The notes: a model not told the origin generated them from the sequence alone. Counted from the first letter of the stretch, positions 9,422-21,984 are shown. The stretch: DNA of 64,000 nt from Batillaria attramentaria (GCA_018292915.2 JACVVK020000001.1:5459501-5523500), one strand, 5' to 3'. Program-made: numbers and translations.

Positions 9422-9767
9422 CGAGGCGCGCACTTTGCGAGCCAACGACCAAGCCGTCATAAGAGCTGTCCCGAATTTTTTAGCCGGTTCTTTCCAGACA
9501 CTTTGTCAACATCTACACCATTGACTTCAGGTAGATAACACAGAGCACACACGTGGCATGAATACGGCTGTAAATAAAATTACAAACGCATAAAGCAGCG
9601 AGCGGTCTAACATTCATACTATTGTGCCGCCTTCTTTCAGTCGCTATCAAACAGGGGGGCACGTTTCACAGCGTACCATAAACACATCATTTATTCTGAA
9701 ATAATTATCCAACCGTGGGGTTTTCTGGCGAGGCCTTTCCGTTGAACACTATGCCGGCCACAGTACG

Positions 9768-9837
<70 letters not shown>

Positions 9838-10118
9838 CCATGCTACTACATACATATATCAAGCAATACTAAAAATGACCAATGTGTAAAGAACAATAGA
9901 GGGCCGGAGAGACAGAGGTCCTGTGTATACTCAGAACGGGGGGGGGGGGGGGGTGTCTCTGCTGGGCTGCGCTACACTCTTTGAAGTTAAGCAAGTATCG
10001 TGTAACTAAAACTAAAGACTAAAAACAAAAAAGCAAAACAAAACAAAACCGCGCTGTGCATTTTTGCGGTTGGTCATTTAATGTGGACAGTGCTGTCTCC
10101 GAGTCTCTCTCTCTCTCT
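9185..10118. other. Non-genic; two (CA)n tracts and poly-G
   Basis: Compound (CA)n at 9330-9419 interrupted by GTGG, pure (CA)n at 9769-9835, and a G run at about 9939-9953. No gene seen. Confidence 0.7.
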
Positions 10119-10310
10119 GGGAACCGGGGTGGCCGAATGGTAGAGCGTTGGACTTCTGATGCTCGGGTCGTAAGTTCGTATCCCGGCTGGAGCCAAATAT
10201 TTGTGCTGGCTTTTTCATCGTTGCCTCGTCATTGATATCACCCGTATATAGTGTGGTGGAAAAGGACGTTAAATCCCCAAAGACCCACCCCACCCCACCC
10301 CACCCCACCC
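10119..10310 (+). mobile_element. SINE-A, full length
   Basis: All landmarks are present, from ACCGGGGTGGCCGAATGG to a (CACCC)n tail. CT-rich sequence on both sides is compatible with insertion into a (CT)n tract, but this makes the target duplication ambiguous. Confidence 0.88.
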
Positions 10311-10489
10311 TCTCCCTCTCTCTCTCTCAGGCCGCTCCGTCTTTATACACTGTACACCAGTTCCCCATGTGTGTGTGTGCAACACCTACGGATCAGCGGA
10401 CTGACATGTGGGATTTCGCTGCAGCCACTAAAACTGCAAGCCACAAGCCGGGAGACGACAGCGCGAAGCCACCAGCGTTTTAGCAGAGG

Positions 10490-10687
10490 TGTCGGTGGCG
10501 GAACACAAGGCTTCCGCCTGTTGAAGGGGCTAGCTGCTGTATGCGACACACGGGCAGGGCTGGAGTGCCCGGGGGGTCGGGGCACTGAGCTGACCTTTCA
10601 CCTGAGTGAACCTTCCTCTCATGGACTTGTGCTTCGTTGTTACGCAAAAAGGACAGATGTGGTTGCTGTTACCTTGAAAAGTGACAG
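10490..10687 (+). other. Possible orphan exon (weak)
   Basis: An open stretch in the frame of position 10251 contains two spaced cysteines with alternating hydrophobics (GLECPGG, then LTFHLSEPSSHGLVLRCYAK) and ends at a good donor, ACAG|GTAAGG, at 10687/10688. The spacing is loosely reminiscent of a molluscan Ig-like exon. The acceptor side is not defined and no partner exon is seen before the next gene at 11404, so this may be a relic or chance. Confidence 0.2.
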
Positions 10688-11403
10688 GTAAGGGAGATCG
10701 GAGAAACGGCACTGTTTAGTATAGGGTTACACCTGACTGGCTTTGTGGTTGTTGGTTAGCGGTGCGGTGTAACACACTTCGAGTCCGGCCGCTAAGGCTG
10801 TTATACCGCCTACCGCTGAAAGGAGTCGGGGGAACTCGGAGATAAATGTAGCTCTACTTCGTAGCTGAAGGGGTTTTGAGAGTTCAGATTATGCGAGCTT
10901 TGTAATGACCTGTCTGATTTCAAAAAGGAAACAGGCGATAACTGAAGTGGCATGTTGTCGCCTTTTTGAGTCCAGAGAAAGAGGGAAAAATAATGTAAGG
11001 TAAAGTTGCAGTGCATAAAACTCGCAGCGCGCTTGCTCAGTTGTACATTGAATTTTCAACTTCAAGTGAATGCGGGGCAGTTTAGGTGGTGCATACAGTG
11101 TCGCTGAGTACAAGTTTGTTATAAGCATTTATAATCTTATTTGACATGTATTATACGCTTTCACTGACGTTTATGTGCTCCAGAAGATTCAAATTAAACT
11201 CAGCTTCTCCACGTGTATACTTGAAGACCACGGTGTAAAGTTTTGACGCTTTAAAAATAATGATTTCTTAGGTTTGACGCTATAACTTCAAATCTTTCAA
11301 ACTAATTTCGCTTTGCTTTCAATCATTCAGCGACTGCAGGATTAACGACACACGTGTGAATACGTGACTCTATTCTCTGGATTACCTTGTGCGTGTGTTC
11401 ACA

Positions 11404-12310
11404 ATGGCGAAAATACCTATCCCTCTGTCCTCTCTGGGCTGCATGGTGCTGTCAGTAGTGGCCATGCTGTATTCAGCATCTGCTGACAACGAGTGTTCTT
11501 TCGTGCGGTCTTACAAGGGTGAACAGTGCGTGTACAACATCCACCTCAGCCAAAACGATCATCACTGCAAAGGAAGCCGGCGAGGCCGGAGACACCAGGA
11601 CAACAGGTTCAACGTGGACCCCGAGAAAATCGACACCATGCAGAGAGATTTCTCCTACCTCAAGGACGAGCACGAGCAGAGGCTCAAAGAGCTGGAGGTG
11701 TCTGTGAGGAACCTTCTTGGCGGGGACAAAGTAAGCGACCTGTTGAGTGAGACTGTGGGCTCTCTGGAGCTTCCCAGCAGGACTTCCTCTTCGTCGTCCC
11801 CCAGACAAGGGCGCGTGGATGACGCGGTGCTGGATCGTCTCCAGGAGGAGTTTGCCAAGCTGCGCAAGGCTCTGACGGAGAAGACGGAGGAGCTGTTCGA
11901 CACGCAGCTCAAAGTGAACGAGAGCCGAAAGATGTACGAGCAGTCCCAGCTGGACCTCTACTCCATGAACCAGCAGCTCCTGGACGCTGAGAGCAAGGTG
12001 GCCCTCCTGGAGCGGGAGAGGGCCGTTCTGAAGAACCAGCTGAAGGACCGGGCCTACAAGATGGAGGTGAAATCGGACCGCCTGGAGGAGTGCGAGACCA
12101 AGACGACCGAGCAGGAGGACCAGCTGCTGACGCTGATACGCTCGGAGAACACGCTGTCGGAGAGTCTGGCCACGTGCGAGCTGATGCTTAACGAGTCGGA
12201 CACGAAACTTCAGGAGCTGGAGGGTCGCCATAAAGAACTCAAGTCCAAGCACAGTCGGACCAGGGAGATACTGGGCATCCGGGAAAGAGAGCTCATAGAC
12301 TGCTATGCTG
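11404..12310 (+). CDS. Secreted coiled-coil MAM protein, exon 1 of 5
   Basis: Exon 1 of a predicted 517-residue extracellular protein (join 11404-12310, 43478-43636, 45736-45887, 47768-47878, 50167-50391). The ATG at 11404 is chosen because ACAATGG has A at -3 and G at +4 and opens a signal peptide (hydrophobic residues 9-23, likely cleavage after A27). A short cap with C31, C42 and C55 follows (EQCVYNIHL), then a basic patch at 57-63 and a long heptad-rich coiled coil, about 73-106 and 138-296, broken by a Ser/Pro linker. C230, C258 and C300 could cross-link oligomers; NES at 172 and 263 are glycosylation sites. The exon ends GCTG|GTGAGT in phase 1. A Cys cap plus coiled coil recalls angiopoietins, but here a MAM domain replaces the fibrinogen domain. 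The exact orthologue is not recognised. 5' UTR and promoter are not delimited. Confidence 0.88.
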
Positions 12311-12544
12311 GTGAGTGGACAGTTTGTTGTTGCTGTTGTTGTTGTTGTTTCGTTTTGTTTTTGTGTGTCTGTTTTATGCTTACTTTGTCTTGTTGATGTT
12401 TTCTTCTCCGTTTTATCTTTCTTTCTTTTTTTGATTTGGGTTTGGTTTAAATTTTCTTTCCTTGTCAAATATGTTACCTGAGGCGCGATAGAACGATTCT
12501 TTTGTCATTCCTAGACATTATTCCATCGTCACTTTTATCCCCCA

Positions 12545-12547
<3 letters not shown>

Positions 12548-12611
<64 letters not shown>

Positions 12612-12616
12612 GTAGA

Positions 12617-12702
<86 letters not shown>
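12548..12702. repeat. Compound (CT)n, (GT)n, (GA)n microsatellite
   Basis: (CT)n at about 12548-12608, a 13-base bridge, (GT)n at 12622-12678, then (GA)n to 12702. The outer CT and GA tracts are complementary and can fold around the GT tract. Confidence 0.9.
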
Positions 12703-12703
<1 letters not shown>

Positions 12704-12962
12704 GTAGGTTTCCGTCACTCGACAGACGGTAGCGCAGGAGAATAGGGATGTAGATCAGGTTTCACTCGCCCTCTACTTCAGTAGCTCTGTCCTGTAGAAG
12801 TGTCACGTCTTACTATGGGTGGAAGACAGGTCTAATGACTCGAACCTCTCCGTCTGTCCCTATGATGCGTCGCTACGTCATTGCTTCTCAGGTTCATTAG
12901 TGTTAGAAAATGTCACCACTTCCAACAACGGATACAGAACTAACATTAAGGAACATAATTTT

Positions 12963-13036
<74 letters not shown>
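12963..13036. repeat. (AT)n microsatellite
   Basis: About 36 uninterrupted TA dinucleotides, fully self-complementary. Confidence 0.95.
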
Positions 13037-13037
<1 letters not shown>

Positions 13038-14226
13038 GGATAGTAGCTTCGAGGACATCAGAAGATCAAAGATAAAGAAGACAAAAAACTTTTTTTTTTT
13101 AGCAGAGGAGAAATAGTCCGTCAAAAATCCCGTTTATTTACTTTCTATTGAGCAGCTGAAAACCTGCATTTTCAGTGATTCTTTCCTTTTTAAAAAGATG
13201 TGCGTGCATGCAGCTTCTGCAGTCTTCTTACATGTCTTTGAGAATTTTCAGGCAAGAGCATGTATAGTCTGTTACCCAGACACAACAATCAGTAAATCAG
13301 AGGCAAATATTTACTAAACTGTTGCGCGGAGCTCATTGAAATACCTTTTCTGTGGTTACACCCGCAATCCTCCCCCCCCCCCCTGCCCCCGCCACACACA
13401 CACACACACTCCTCCACCACCCCTCCCCAGTTCAGCTTTGCTGTCTTGCTCGTAACTGGCACATTCATCCACTGGGGCCTTAATCGTTTGAGTTCCTTTC
13501 ACACACATCCCGCAGACATTAATGGGTTGGTAATAAAGTGTTATCTCCCTAATCCTGCCAGTTATTTCTCCCTTTTGCCTGGATGAGCTCTGGATCTCTT
13601 CCATACCTGACGGCAAGTGATGGGGGTTAGACATCACATTGAGGCATCACACGTTCCGGGCATGTGGATTATTGAGAGGCATTATTGCGACTTACCGTGC
13701 CGTGAGAAGCTCGCATACGGCGTGTGAAGTCTTCTTTTCAATAGGCACAGTTCAGCCGTTGTGCTGTTGTGATGATACTTTGAAAATGGAGGTAGCTGTA
13801 GGAATGCACTGTTGGTATTTTCAAATTGGAATTCGATGAAAATCTCTCTGTTCGTAATGAGTTCTGAGGTTGAAAATTGCCGCTTGCAAATCTCTAAGGC
13901 TGTTCGCCAATGAATGGATGTTCCGTTCGGCCATTTCCACCATTTTCGTGACCAGGCTTCGTGGCTTCTAATAGTAGACAGATGTGACTTTCTTTGGACT
14001 AACGCTTCCATACTTGTACAACACGTCGATCGACCAAGTCGCTAAGAATAGCCACAAATCAGCGCTGTGTAACTGGTCTTCAGTCCGCAAGCAAATAACG
14101 TCGTCTGCTGAGTGCGCCGTACGCTTCTATGTGTGTAGACCAACGTTATAATTATACGCCGATAAGAGACACTACAACGGTTCCAGATGCTATAATGTGT
14201 CCCGAGTGAGTTTGATGCACGGATCT

Positions 14227-14747
14227 GGAAATGTTCAGTCCACCACCACCAAATTTGGAAAATATATGCAATTCTAAATTCCGAAATTTAAATAGCTGAG
14301 CTGACCCTTCGCACCACGTGATTGTAATGTGTTTATGTCCAGTGTGTGAGAGAATGCGTGTGATTCACGTGAGCGTGCGTGTTGGGTTCAGTTCGCGGCG
14401 CTTTGAGCCGATTCATGAAATTGGGAAAAGCGCCTATACAATACTCATTATTATTATTATTAAGAGCATTCGATGAAAGGTTTTCCACAGCGTTGTTGTA
14501 TGCCTAACAATAATAATAATGATGAGTATTGTATAGGCGCTTTACCCAATTTCATGAATCGGCTCAAAGCGCCGCGAACTAAACCCAACACGCACTCTCA
14601 CGTGAATCACACGCATTCTCTCACACACTGGGCATAAACACATTACAAGCTCGCGGTGCGAAGGGTCAGCTCAGCTATTTAAATTTCGGAATTTAGAAAT
14701 GCATTTTTTTATTATTATTTTCTAAATTTGGTGGGCTGAACATTTCC
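14227..14747. mobile_element. 521-bp foldback (long inverted repeat)
   Basis: Left arm 14227-14462 and right arm about 14509-14747 are near-identical reverse complements: GGAAATGTTCAG outer ends, then CTAAATTCCGAAATTTAAAT, GCTGAGCTGACCCTTCGCACC, and AAGCGCCTATACAATACTC against ATT repeats at the inner ends. The spacer is about 46 bp. Each arm resembles repeats at 23991-24175 and 63105-63200 that run (AAT)n, GCGC motifs, then CACGCACTC. Either a foldback transposon or two copies inserted head to head. Non-coding. Confidence 0.8.
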
Positions 14748-14754
14748 AAAGCAG

Positions 14755-14898
14755 AGGAGGAAGGAAGCCGGAGTACCCCCCCCGACGATCGGCCCGAATG
14801 AACGGTGCCACATACGAGAGTACGAGTGGGACTCGAACCCCTGCCCTCTCGCATTGGTGACAAGTCTCAACCACTAGACCACCGACCGTCCCGATACA
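14755..14898 (-). mobile_element. SINE-B (second tRNA-derived family)
   Basis: On the reverse strand GGGACGGTCGGTGGTCTAG (A box TGGTCTAGTGGTTGAG) is followed by a B box GGGGTTCGAGTCCC and an unrelated body with CACTCGTACTCTCGTATGTG. The head differs from SINE-A. It abuts the foldback element at 14227-14747. No target duplication identified. Confidence 0.7.
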
Positions 14899-15837
14899 AA
14901 CATAGTGAGACTTTAAGGTGCTTTGCACGTGGTGCCATTTGACACCAGGCCCCATACAAAATGGATCAAGGTATAAACTGCTGGAGTAAAGCAAAATCAA
15001 AAAAATTGTTTTCTGGCAATGGCTGGGGGGGGGGGGGGTGGTCGCTGCTCCTTTGGCGACGCGCTTAGTCAGTCCCCAAGGAGAAAGAATCCCTAACTTC
15101 GCGAAGGGATACCGCCCCCAAAAAAGTAATGAAAGGCCACAAAAGAACCGGATCGAGATCCGGCTGTGCCTTCGTCAACATTGCTGATATGCATGCTGTT
15201 GCGTCATTATACAGTCTGATGATCCCATTTTGTAGCCGCCGTCCCCCTAATTCACAACTGTCAGTCACGTCTCCGGTGGCGCTAGGATGAATGTCACCAG
15301 ATCGCCTCTCTTGCGGCCTCTCCAGGCACGTCCAACCAGTTAGCAGAAAGGCTGGTTTTTGTATGCGAAGGCCGCCCGCCTATTGCCCTTGTCGCATAAA
15401 ATTATGCAAACAGGCAGCACGCAAAGCATGAAATTAGTGATCTGCTGTCAGTGTGTGTGCTACTTACAAACGGGTAATATGATATGCTAGAACCCTGCAG
15501 TGGATGTGGTATCACTGAAACAGATACTGCAGATGTGTGGTGACAAGAAATTTATGATCTCCTCCTGAGAAGGTTTTAGAATACCACTAGTGCTCTTGAA
15601 ATTTATTTTTGTGTGGTATGTATTGGTCATTAAAATGTAAACAAATGTTTTGACAGGAGAGAACCTGTAGAAAACGTGTGACAGGTTAGAGGTTACTCCC
15701 CACCCCCCCACCCCACCCCACCCCACCCAAAAAAAAAATGGTGAAAGTTGGTGGTACATGTAACACAAATGTAACTATAAGCCACAGCCAGGTTTTGTTG
15801 TTACTAACTCGCCTAGACAAACCCAAAGGCACTGTCT

Positions 15838-15930
15838 ACAAGCTGTCTAACTTTATTTGGTGAAAAGGCCTAAGCGCCGTACATTTGATAACACTCAGGC
15901 CTTTTCACCAAATAAAGTTAGACAGCTTGT
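15838..15930. mobile_element. 93-bp hairpin element, perfect 34-bp arms
   Basis: Arms 15838-15871 and 15897-15930 are exact reverse complements, with a 25-bp spacer beginning AAGCGCCGTACA. The arm outer end is ACAAGCTGTCTAAC. Probably a miniature inverted-repeat element; no clear target duplication. Confidence 0.65.
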
Positions 15931-16248
15931 TAACTTGTTAACTACCCCCCCCCCTCCCCCCCAGCGCTGACGTATACAGAATATAAATGACAAAGTATGT
16001 TTGGTGTCCAGTTTGTCACCCGACGGCATCTCAAAGAACCACGCGGTTAATAACAAGCGAACAAGATGTACCGCACTGGCTGACACAGTCGCCGAGTTGT
16101 TTACTATGTTAATTTTATTCAGCGATGGCTCTAAACCCACAATTTCAAATGTACACTTCTCTTTCGAGGACATTTCGAGATGCTAGGGGGTGACAAATGT
16201 GTTGTCGGCTACATCTATTATTCAACGTTATTCACATAATCATTCGGA

Positions 16249-16496
16249 TTAACACATTTCGTACCGCGCACTGGTATCCGTCGCTTTTCAATCTTTTTCG
16301 GTTCTGGCAATGTATGCGAAAATCAGGCAAGATTAACAGTTTCTTGACACTTCCTTACTGCAGCAAACACGAGTACAACATTCCTATTAAGCCAAATTTA
16401 AATCCATGCACACGTAAGTTAATTATGAATTTTTTAATTTTTTTAGTGAAGCCACTGGTGCACAACCCCAAACTTACTTGGTAGGAATTGAGTTAA
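16249..16496 (-). mobile_element. TTAA-type MITE, copy 2
   Basis: Flanked by TTAA at both ends (16249-16252, 16493-16496). Imperfect 17-bp terminal repeats, TTAACACATTTCGTACC and TTAACTCAATTCCTACC. Homologous in reverse to 6426-6673 along its length. Piggybac-like by TTAA; non-coding. Confidence 0.8.
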
Positions 16497-17110
16497 TGTG
16501 TGGAATATCATTAATATTAAGATCTAACACCAAGATAAAATCGATCATCGTTTTCAGTTCGCTAATAAACTGTTTATATTTGTTTATCGTCCATAGCGGC
16601 CTCTTTTTCTTTGATCTCTCCTGTGTAATAAGTGTCCGTATTGTACTAGTATTGGAGAAATCATGTGACACAGAGCACGACATCACATGACAATCAGGCG
16701 TGGTTCCCTGCAAAAAGGTTCTTTCTTTCAGACAGAAAGAACAGAGATACAGCCTTTTTGGCATCGATGAGCAAGTGCATGTATTACTACTGTTCGGGGA
16801 GAACTCGCTCCCTATGTCAACACCATCGACGACGAAACATTTTGGCTCGGCATATCAGCGTTTCCGACTTCATAAACTCGTTGTTCAGGTACAAAACAAC
16901 AGTAGCCTGTACCTAGCAAGCACTTCTTACTCAAATTTCGGACAGTTTTAACCAGCACTTACCAAAAGCCGTTCTCAAAAAAGTTCAGTCGAAGCTGGCG
17001 TCTCACCGACATGTATGCTGTTCACTGATTTGGCTGACCGTGGCAAGCTGGACGCAAATACCGCTACTCACGTTCGAGACAGCAGCAGACACTGCGCTCT
17101 CAATGGGGAA

Positions 17111-17111
<1 letters not shown>

Positions 17112-17180
<69 letters not shown>
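17112..17180. repeat. (CA)n microsatellite
   Basis: About 34 CA dinucleotides. Confidence 0.95.
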
Positions 17181-17181
<1 letters not shown>

Positions 17182-17994
17182 TATATGTACATACAAAAGC
17201 TCCTGACACAATCCACCACCCGGTTTTGGAAGTTTGAAGATTCTTTCGCTGAGTGCGGATTTATTCTTCTTGTAGCTGTTGTTGTTGTACTTGTTGTTGA
17301 TGGTGGTGCTGTTGTTGTTTCTTCTTCATTTCTCCTCCCGATGTATAGTTTTCAGGGTACTATACTGGGCAAATGACGGTAGCAGACAAGCTGCACACAT
17401 TTACCCTTTTTCCTATCTTTCATACTCCTTGACTCAAACTGCAACTCTGTGTTCTTTCTTTGTCTCGATCTGCAACTCTGTGTCTTTTTTTTCTTCTTCT
17501 TCTTTTTTTTCTTTTTTTTTTTTTTTTCTTTTTCAACGTTGGTCTCAAGCTGGCACTTTTATAACATTTGCACGCGACGTACATCGGCATCGTATAAAGA
17601 CGTTTCGTGCAGACTTCGTATCTCTTAAACTGTTTATGGTGTGCGCCGGCGTCGTTAAGATTCGCCATTACACTGGCATTGGCTACTTGGCCTAACTAGG
17701 CAAAGTGCCAGAACGCATTACGCACGAAAAGATATAACCTCTAATTCCAGACCACTAATTGGCTTTCACCTTAAAGCATAATCGTGAAGAGGAAGTACAA
17801 AGAGATAAGGTTTGTCTGGCTAGGTCGGCGTGCTTTCAGAGGGGGTTATGCATACAAACAGACTGACTGACTGACTCGCTCACTGACTGATAGTACGACT
17901 TACTGACAGACAGACAGATAGACAGACGGGGAGAATAGGGAGGGGTTTCTTTGCGGGTTTACTATGTCGGGCACAGAAACCGTTTCAGAAGGCT

Positions 17995-18020
17995 TTCTTT
18001 CTTTCTTTCTTTCTTCTTCT

Positions 18021-18058
<38 letters not shown>
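17995..18058. repeat. (CTTT)n then (GT)n microsatellite
   Basis: CTTT repeats to 18013, then GT repeats 18024-18058, followed by TTG repeats. Confidence 0.85.
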
Positions 18059-18060
<2 letters not shown>

Positions 18061-18347
18061 TTTGTTGTTGTTGTTGATGATTTTGTTGTTGTTTCTGGCC
18101 TTCCTTCATCATTTTCCCGTTTGATTAATCTCAGTTATCATTTTATTTCTTTTTCATGCGTGTACTACAGGCAGAAAAGGAAGTTGGAATATTGAAGGTA
18201 GCGCTTAGACATGTCCATTGCCTGTACGTGTTTTACTAGATTTCCTTTGCTAGCCATAAAGCAAGAGACGGTGGAAGGCTGGGCGTTGCAAAAGGCGGGA
18301 GAAAGCAAAATCTTCTCAGGTTGGCCTACAGCTTCTACATTTAGGAG

Positions 18348-18520
18348 GTTGAGTGGGGGGTGTTTGGGAGTTTAGCGGTCTTTTCCACCATGTAAGGATG
18401 ATACCAAAGACGGGGCAAGGAGAAAAAGACCAGCACAAATATTTGGCCCCAGCCGGGATTCGAAGTCTCGACCCGAGTACTGAAAATCCAACGCCGTAGA
18501 GGCCCTACTCTTAGGCTACG
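18348..18520 (-). mobile_element. SINE-A, antisense, diverged
   Basis: TGTTTGGGAGTTTAGCGG, CAAAGACGGGGCAAGG, CACAAATATTTGGCCCCAGC and a decayed tRNA-like head, in reverse. More diverged than its neighbours. No convincing target duplication. Confidence 0.8.
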
Positions 18521-18974
18521 TTTTTGCTGTTTTGTTGGATTTTTTGTTTAGTTTTTTTTTTTTTTTTTTTGTCCTGGGGACATAGGGCTTTGGTTCATAA
18601 CCTTTATTTTGCTTCCACTCGACGTTGTAAGTCGTAACTACGCGGTTTCGTGAAGTGCATACTCCACAGAAAATAATAATGTTTTTTCCAGCATCCAATT
18701 TGCCGAGACACAGCTATTATTTCCTCATTAAGCAGGTAGCAGAGACTGTTCCTTTGCAGTTTGCGGGACCTTGAAGCTCAAGAAAAAGATCAGTGATCTG
18801 TTCCCCTGCTCTCCGCTGTCTACTAAACCTACTCTGTCAAAGTACACGTGCTGACACAATTCATGTTTCAGATCGGCTACAGGGTTGTGCTTAACTAGTC
18901 ATTAATGATGGTTTTCCCATTCAGTGTAAGTCTAGCAAACATGCACTTTCCCCCCTTGGGTGTGGAGGAACAGA

Positions 18975-19158
18975 CGGGGAGCCGGGGTTGCCGAATGGTA
19001 GAGCGTGGGACTTCTAAATAATGCTCGGGTCGTGAGTTCGCATCCCGGCTGGGGCCAAATATTTGTGCTGGCTTTTTCATCGTTGCCCCGTCTTTGATAT
19101 CACCCGTAGGTGGTGGAAAAGGACGTTAAACACCCTAACACCCACCCACCCACCCCTT
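18975..19158 (+). mobile_element. SINE-A, full length
   Basis: Head GAGCCGGGGTTGCCGAATGG to tail (CCCA)n. 11-bp duplication GGAGGAACAGA at 18964-18974 and 19159-19169. Confidence 0.93.
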
Positions 19159-19980
19159 GGAGGAACAGAACTTGAAGGTCTTTGGCCGGCGGCGCGGTTG
19201 AAGGAGGTTATTCCTGTTTTAGTGTTGAAAGAAAGCAATGAGATTTTTTTTTTAATGAAATGTTATTTTCTACTTTCTCACCGTATTAAACCATGACTGT
19301 GTGCACATGTAGATGTCCCTTATACAGATGACGATCTGTTACGGAGGGAATTTACAGTGGACGCTGCAAGTGAGGGAACTGGACCTGTATAGGAGGAGTG
19401 ATCACTAGATCTAACAGTTACATGTACCAAGAAATGACAGGAAAGAGGGAGGGTAGTGTTTTTCGATGCTGCAATCACTATTCGCTCATTTTCAGTTTAT
19501 TTTTCGATTTATTCAAGTTTTCCTCCAATGTGTGTAATTTCTCTTTCCATTTTAGGCGGTTTGATTTAAGAGTTGAAAAGAAAATGAATATGAAAACGCT
19601 GGAAACTTAAACATATCTACTACCGAAAGGCATAAGGTTGTCCTGTCCTGCTCATGCAACTGACACAGCTTGGTAACATTGTATTGTGCTCCTTCAACTG
19701 TTATTCTAGACTGTATCTAATTGGAAGTAACACTTACACCCAAGACCTTGTCGCCAGATTTGGCCAAGACTGAGTGACTGACGCAGCCGTATCGGCCTCG
19801 GGCCCGGACTTGTAGTTGTACAAGACTGGCGGAATTTCTTGCCTCAAGAACCGAGATGCAAAATGACGCGAACGGTCGGCCTTCTCTAGGAGAAACTCGA
19901 AACCAGCTCAGTTAAGTCTGCTCCAAAAGGATGTTCAACAAATCAAACAGGTTTTAAGCCACCTAGAGGTCCTACAGCAC

Positions 19981-20127
<147 letters not shown>

Positions 20128-20389
20128 GAAAAAAAGAAAGTGTCATTAGAAGCAGATGCGATGACTGATGGACGGTTCGAGCGAGAAATGTGCAAAGGAT
20201 GTTTGCCTGAACTAATTGCAGCTGACGGGACATTTTGTTTTGCACTCCGAGTCCCTTTGTTCGCTATCGCTGCTGGGACAAGGTTAACAGTCTGTGAAAT
20301 TGTTAGGGTCTTGTCGTGCCTCAGAGGCCTAGGCATTACTCCCCGTCAGCTTGATTTCGCCGAGATGGGCAGCGAGGGGCTTGCGTGTA

Positions 20390-20518
20390 CATGTGTGTGT
20401 GTGTGTGTGTGCGTGTGCGCGCGCGCGCGCGTGTGCGTGCGTGTGTGCGTGTGTCTGAATTGGGAGGTGTGAGGTAAAGACATTGCCACTGTTGGTGACT
20501 TGATATAGTGACCTTAAT

Positions 20519-20588
<70 letters not shown>

Positions 20589-20758
20589 GGTGTGCGCGTG
20601 TGTTTGGGTGTGCGCGTGTGTGTGGGTGGGTGAGTGGGTGGGTGTGTTTGTGTGTATGCGTCCGTGCGTGTGTGTATAGTGTTTGTGTATGTGTGTGTGC
20701 GCGCGTGTGTGTCTGTCCTATTGTTGTCTGTGTGTTTTTGTGTGTGCATGCGTACGTT

Positions 20759-20838
<80 letters not shown>
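20390..20838. repeat. Long GT-rich microsatellite cluster
   Basis: (GT)n with GC interruptions at 20393-20455, pure (GT)n at 20523-20585, imperfect GTGTGC/GGGT variants to 20757, then pure (GT)n at 20760-20836. Long open frames here on both strands are repeat artefacts. Confidence 0.92.
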
Positions 20839-20839
<1 letters not shown>

Positions 20840-21131
20840 CGGAAGGGATGGTGGGGGCAAATCAGTTGTCGCTTTGGGGACATGACACAGTGACCCTAAT
20901 TCCTACGTAATGATGTGAAGTCAGCCTCGGTTCACGTTTCCCAGCGAAGGTGACCAAAAAATTCTGATCGTTTGACATGACCCTGTGTGATTAAAGTAAT
21001 TCTGACGACAGACAATGTACACACCCTATTCTAGAACGGACCCCATCATTTGGCAAATCACATTACCACATGAGAGTGCAACATTCTTTTAAATGCCAGA
21101 GTGAATTGATGGGTGGTGGAGGGGGAGTGGG

Positions 21132-21132
<1 letters not shown>

Positions 21133-21209
<77 letters not shown>

Positions 21210-21210
21210 G
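21133..21210. repeat. (CA)n microsatellite
   Basis: About 38 CA dinucleotides, followed after a short unique segment by a C run at 21235. Confidence 0.95.
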
Positions 21211-21774
21211 TTGTGCTATGAAGAGGTGCAACTCCCCCCCCCCCCCAACACTACACCCTTACCCGACCCCCAAATGACACAGCATTGACCGTTGCCGATA
21301 CCGGAAAGTAACTTGACGTGAAGTCAAGCATTTTGTTAAGATTCTCAAAACAACACGGTACCTGTTACCTGTCATTTAATTCTATAACGATCATGACGCT
21401 TGCGTTACGATGTTATTATGTCATTAACCGGTTTTCCACAGGGTCGTGTACTGCTGGCCTATTCAGATGACACTTTGATGTGTAAATAACGTTGCAAAAT
21501 GGGTTGCGATGAAAAGTTCAAATAGGCGTTATAAAGGTTTGACGCTCCGCTCTTAAAACCTTGTCACTGACATTTCGAACTTAGGTTTTTTTTACGGTTA
21601 CCAGGCTGTGTGATAAAAAACAGAAAGACATAAATTGTATCAAACAGACTTGGAAACACAGACAGAGTGGGACTGAGAGCGCGGCGTTTAATGTCAACTC
21701 AGATGGACTTCTCACTCACAGTGAATTTACAGCTAGAGCTAAACTGGTTCTGACCGTAGAACTGAACATTGAAA

Positions 21775-21775
<1 letters not shown>

Positions 21776-21841
<66 letters not shown>

Positions 21842-21887
21842 TGTGCCGGTGCGCGTGTGTGCCTGTGTGTGTATGCCTGTGTCTGTG

Positions 21888-21960
<73 letters not shown>

Positions 21961-21984
21961 TAGAGAGACAGACAGACAGACAGA
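21776..21984. repeat. Double (GT)n microsatellite
   Basis: GT tracts 21776-21840 and 21892-21959 separated by imperfect GTGCCTGTGT variants, then (GACA)n to 21984. Confidence 0.93.

Noticed and set aside
11389..11403. Upstream GTG start for the MAM protein
   Set aside because: GTG initiation is not expected in an animal nuclear gene; the ATG at 11404 has a strong context and directly opens the signal peptide.
11473..12468. 331-residue minus-strand ORF opposite MAM exon 1
   Set aside because: A shadow of the coiled-coil coding sequence extended through T-rich intron; no independent features.
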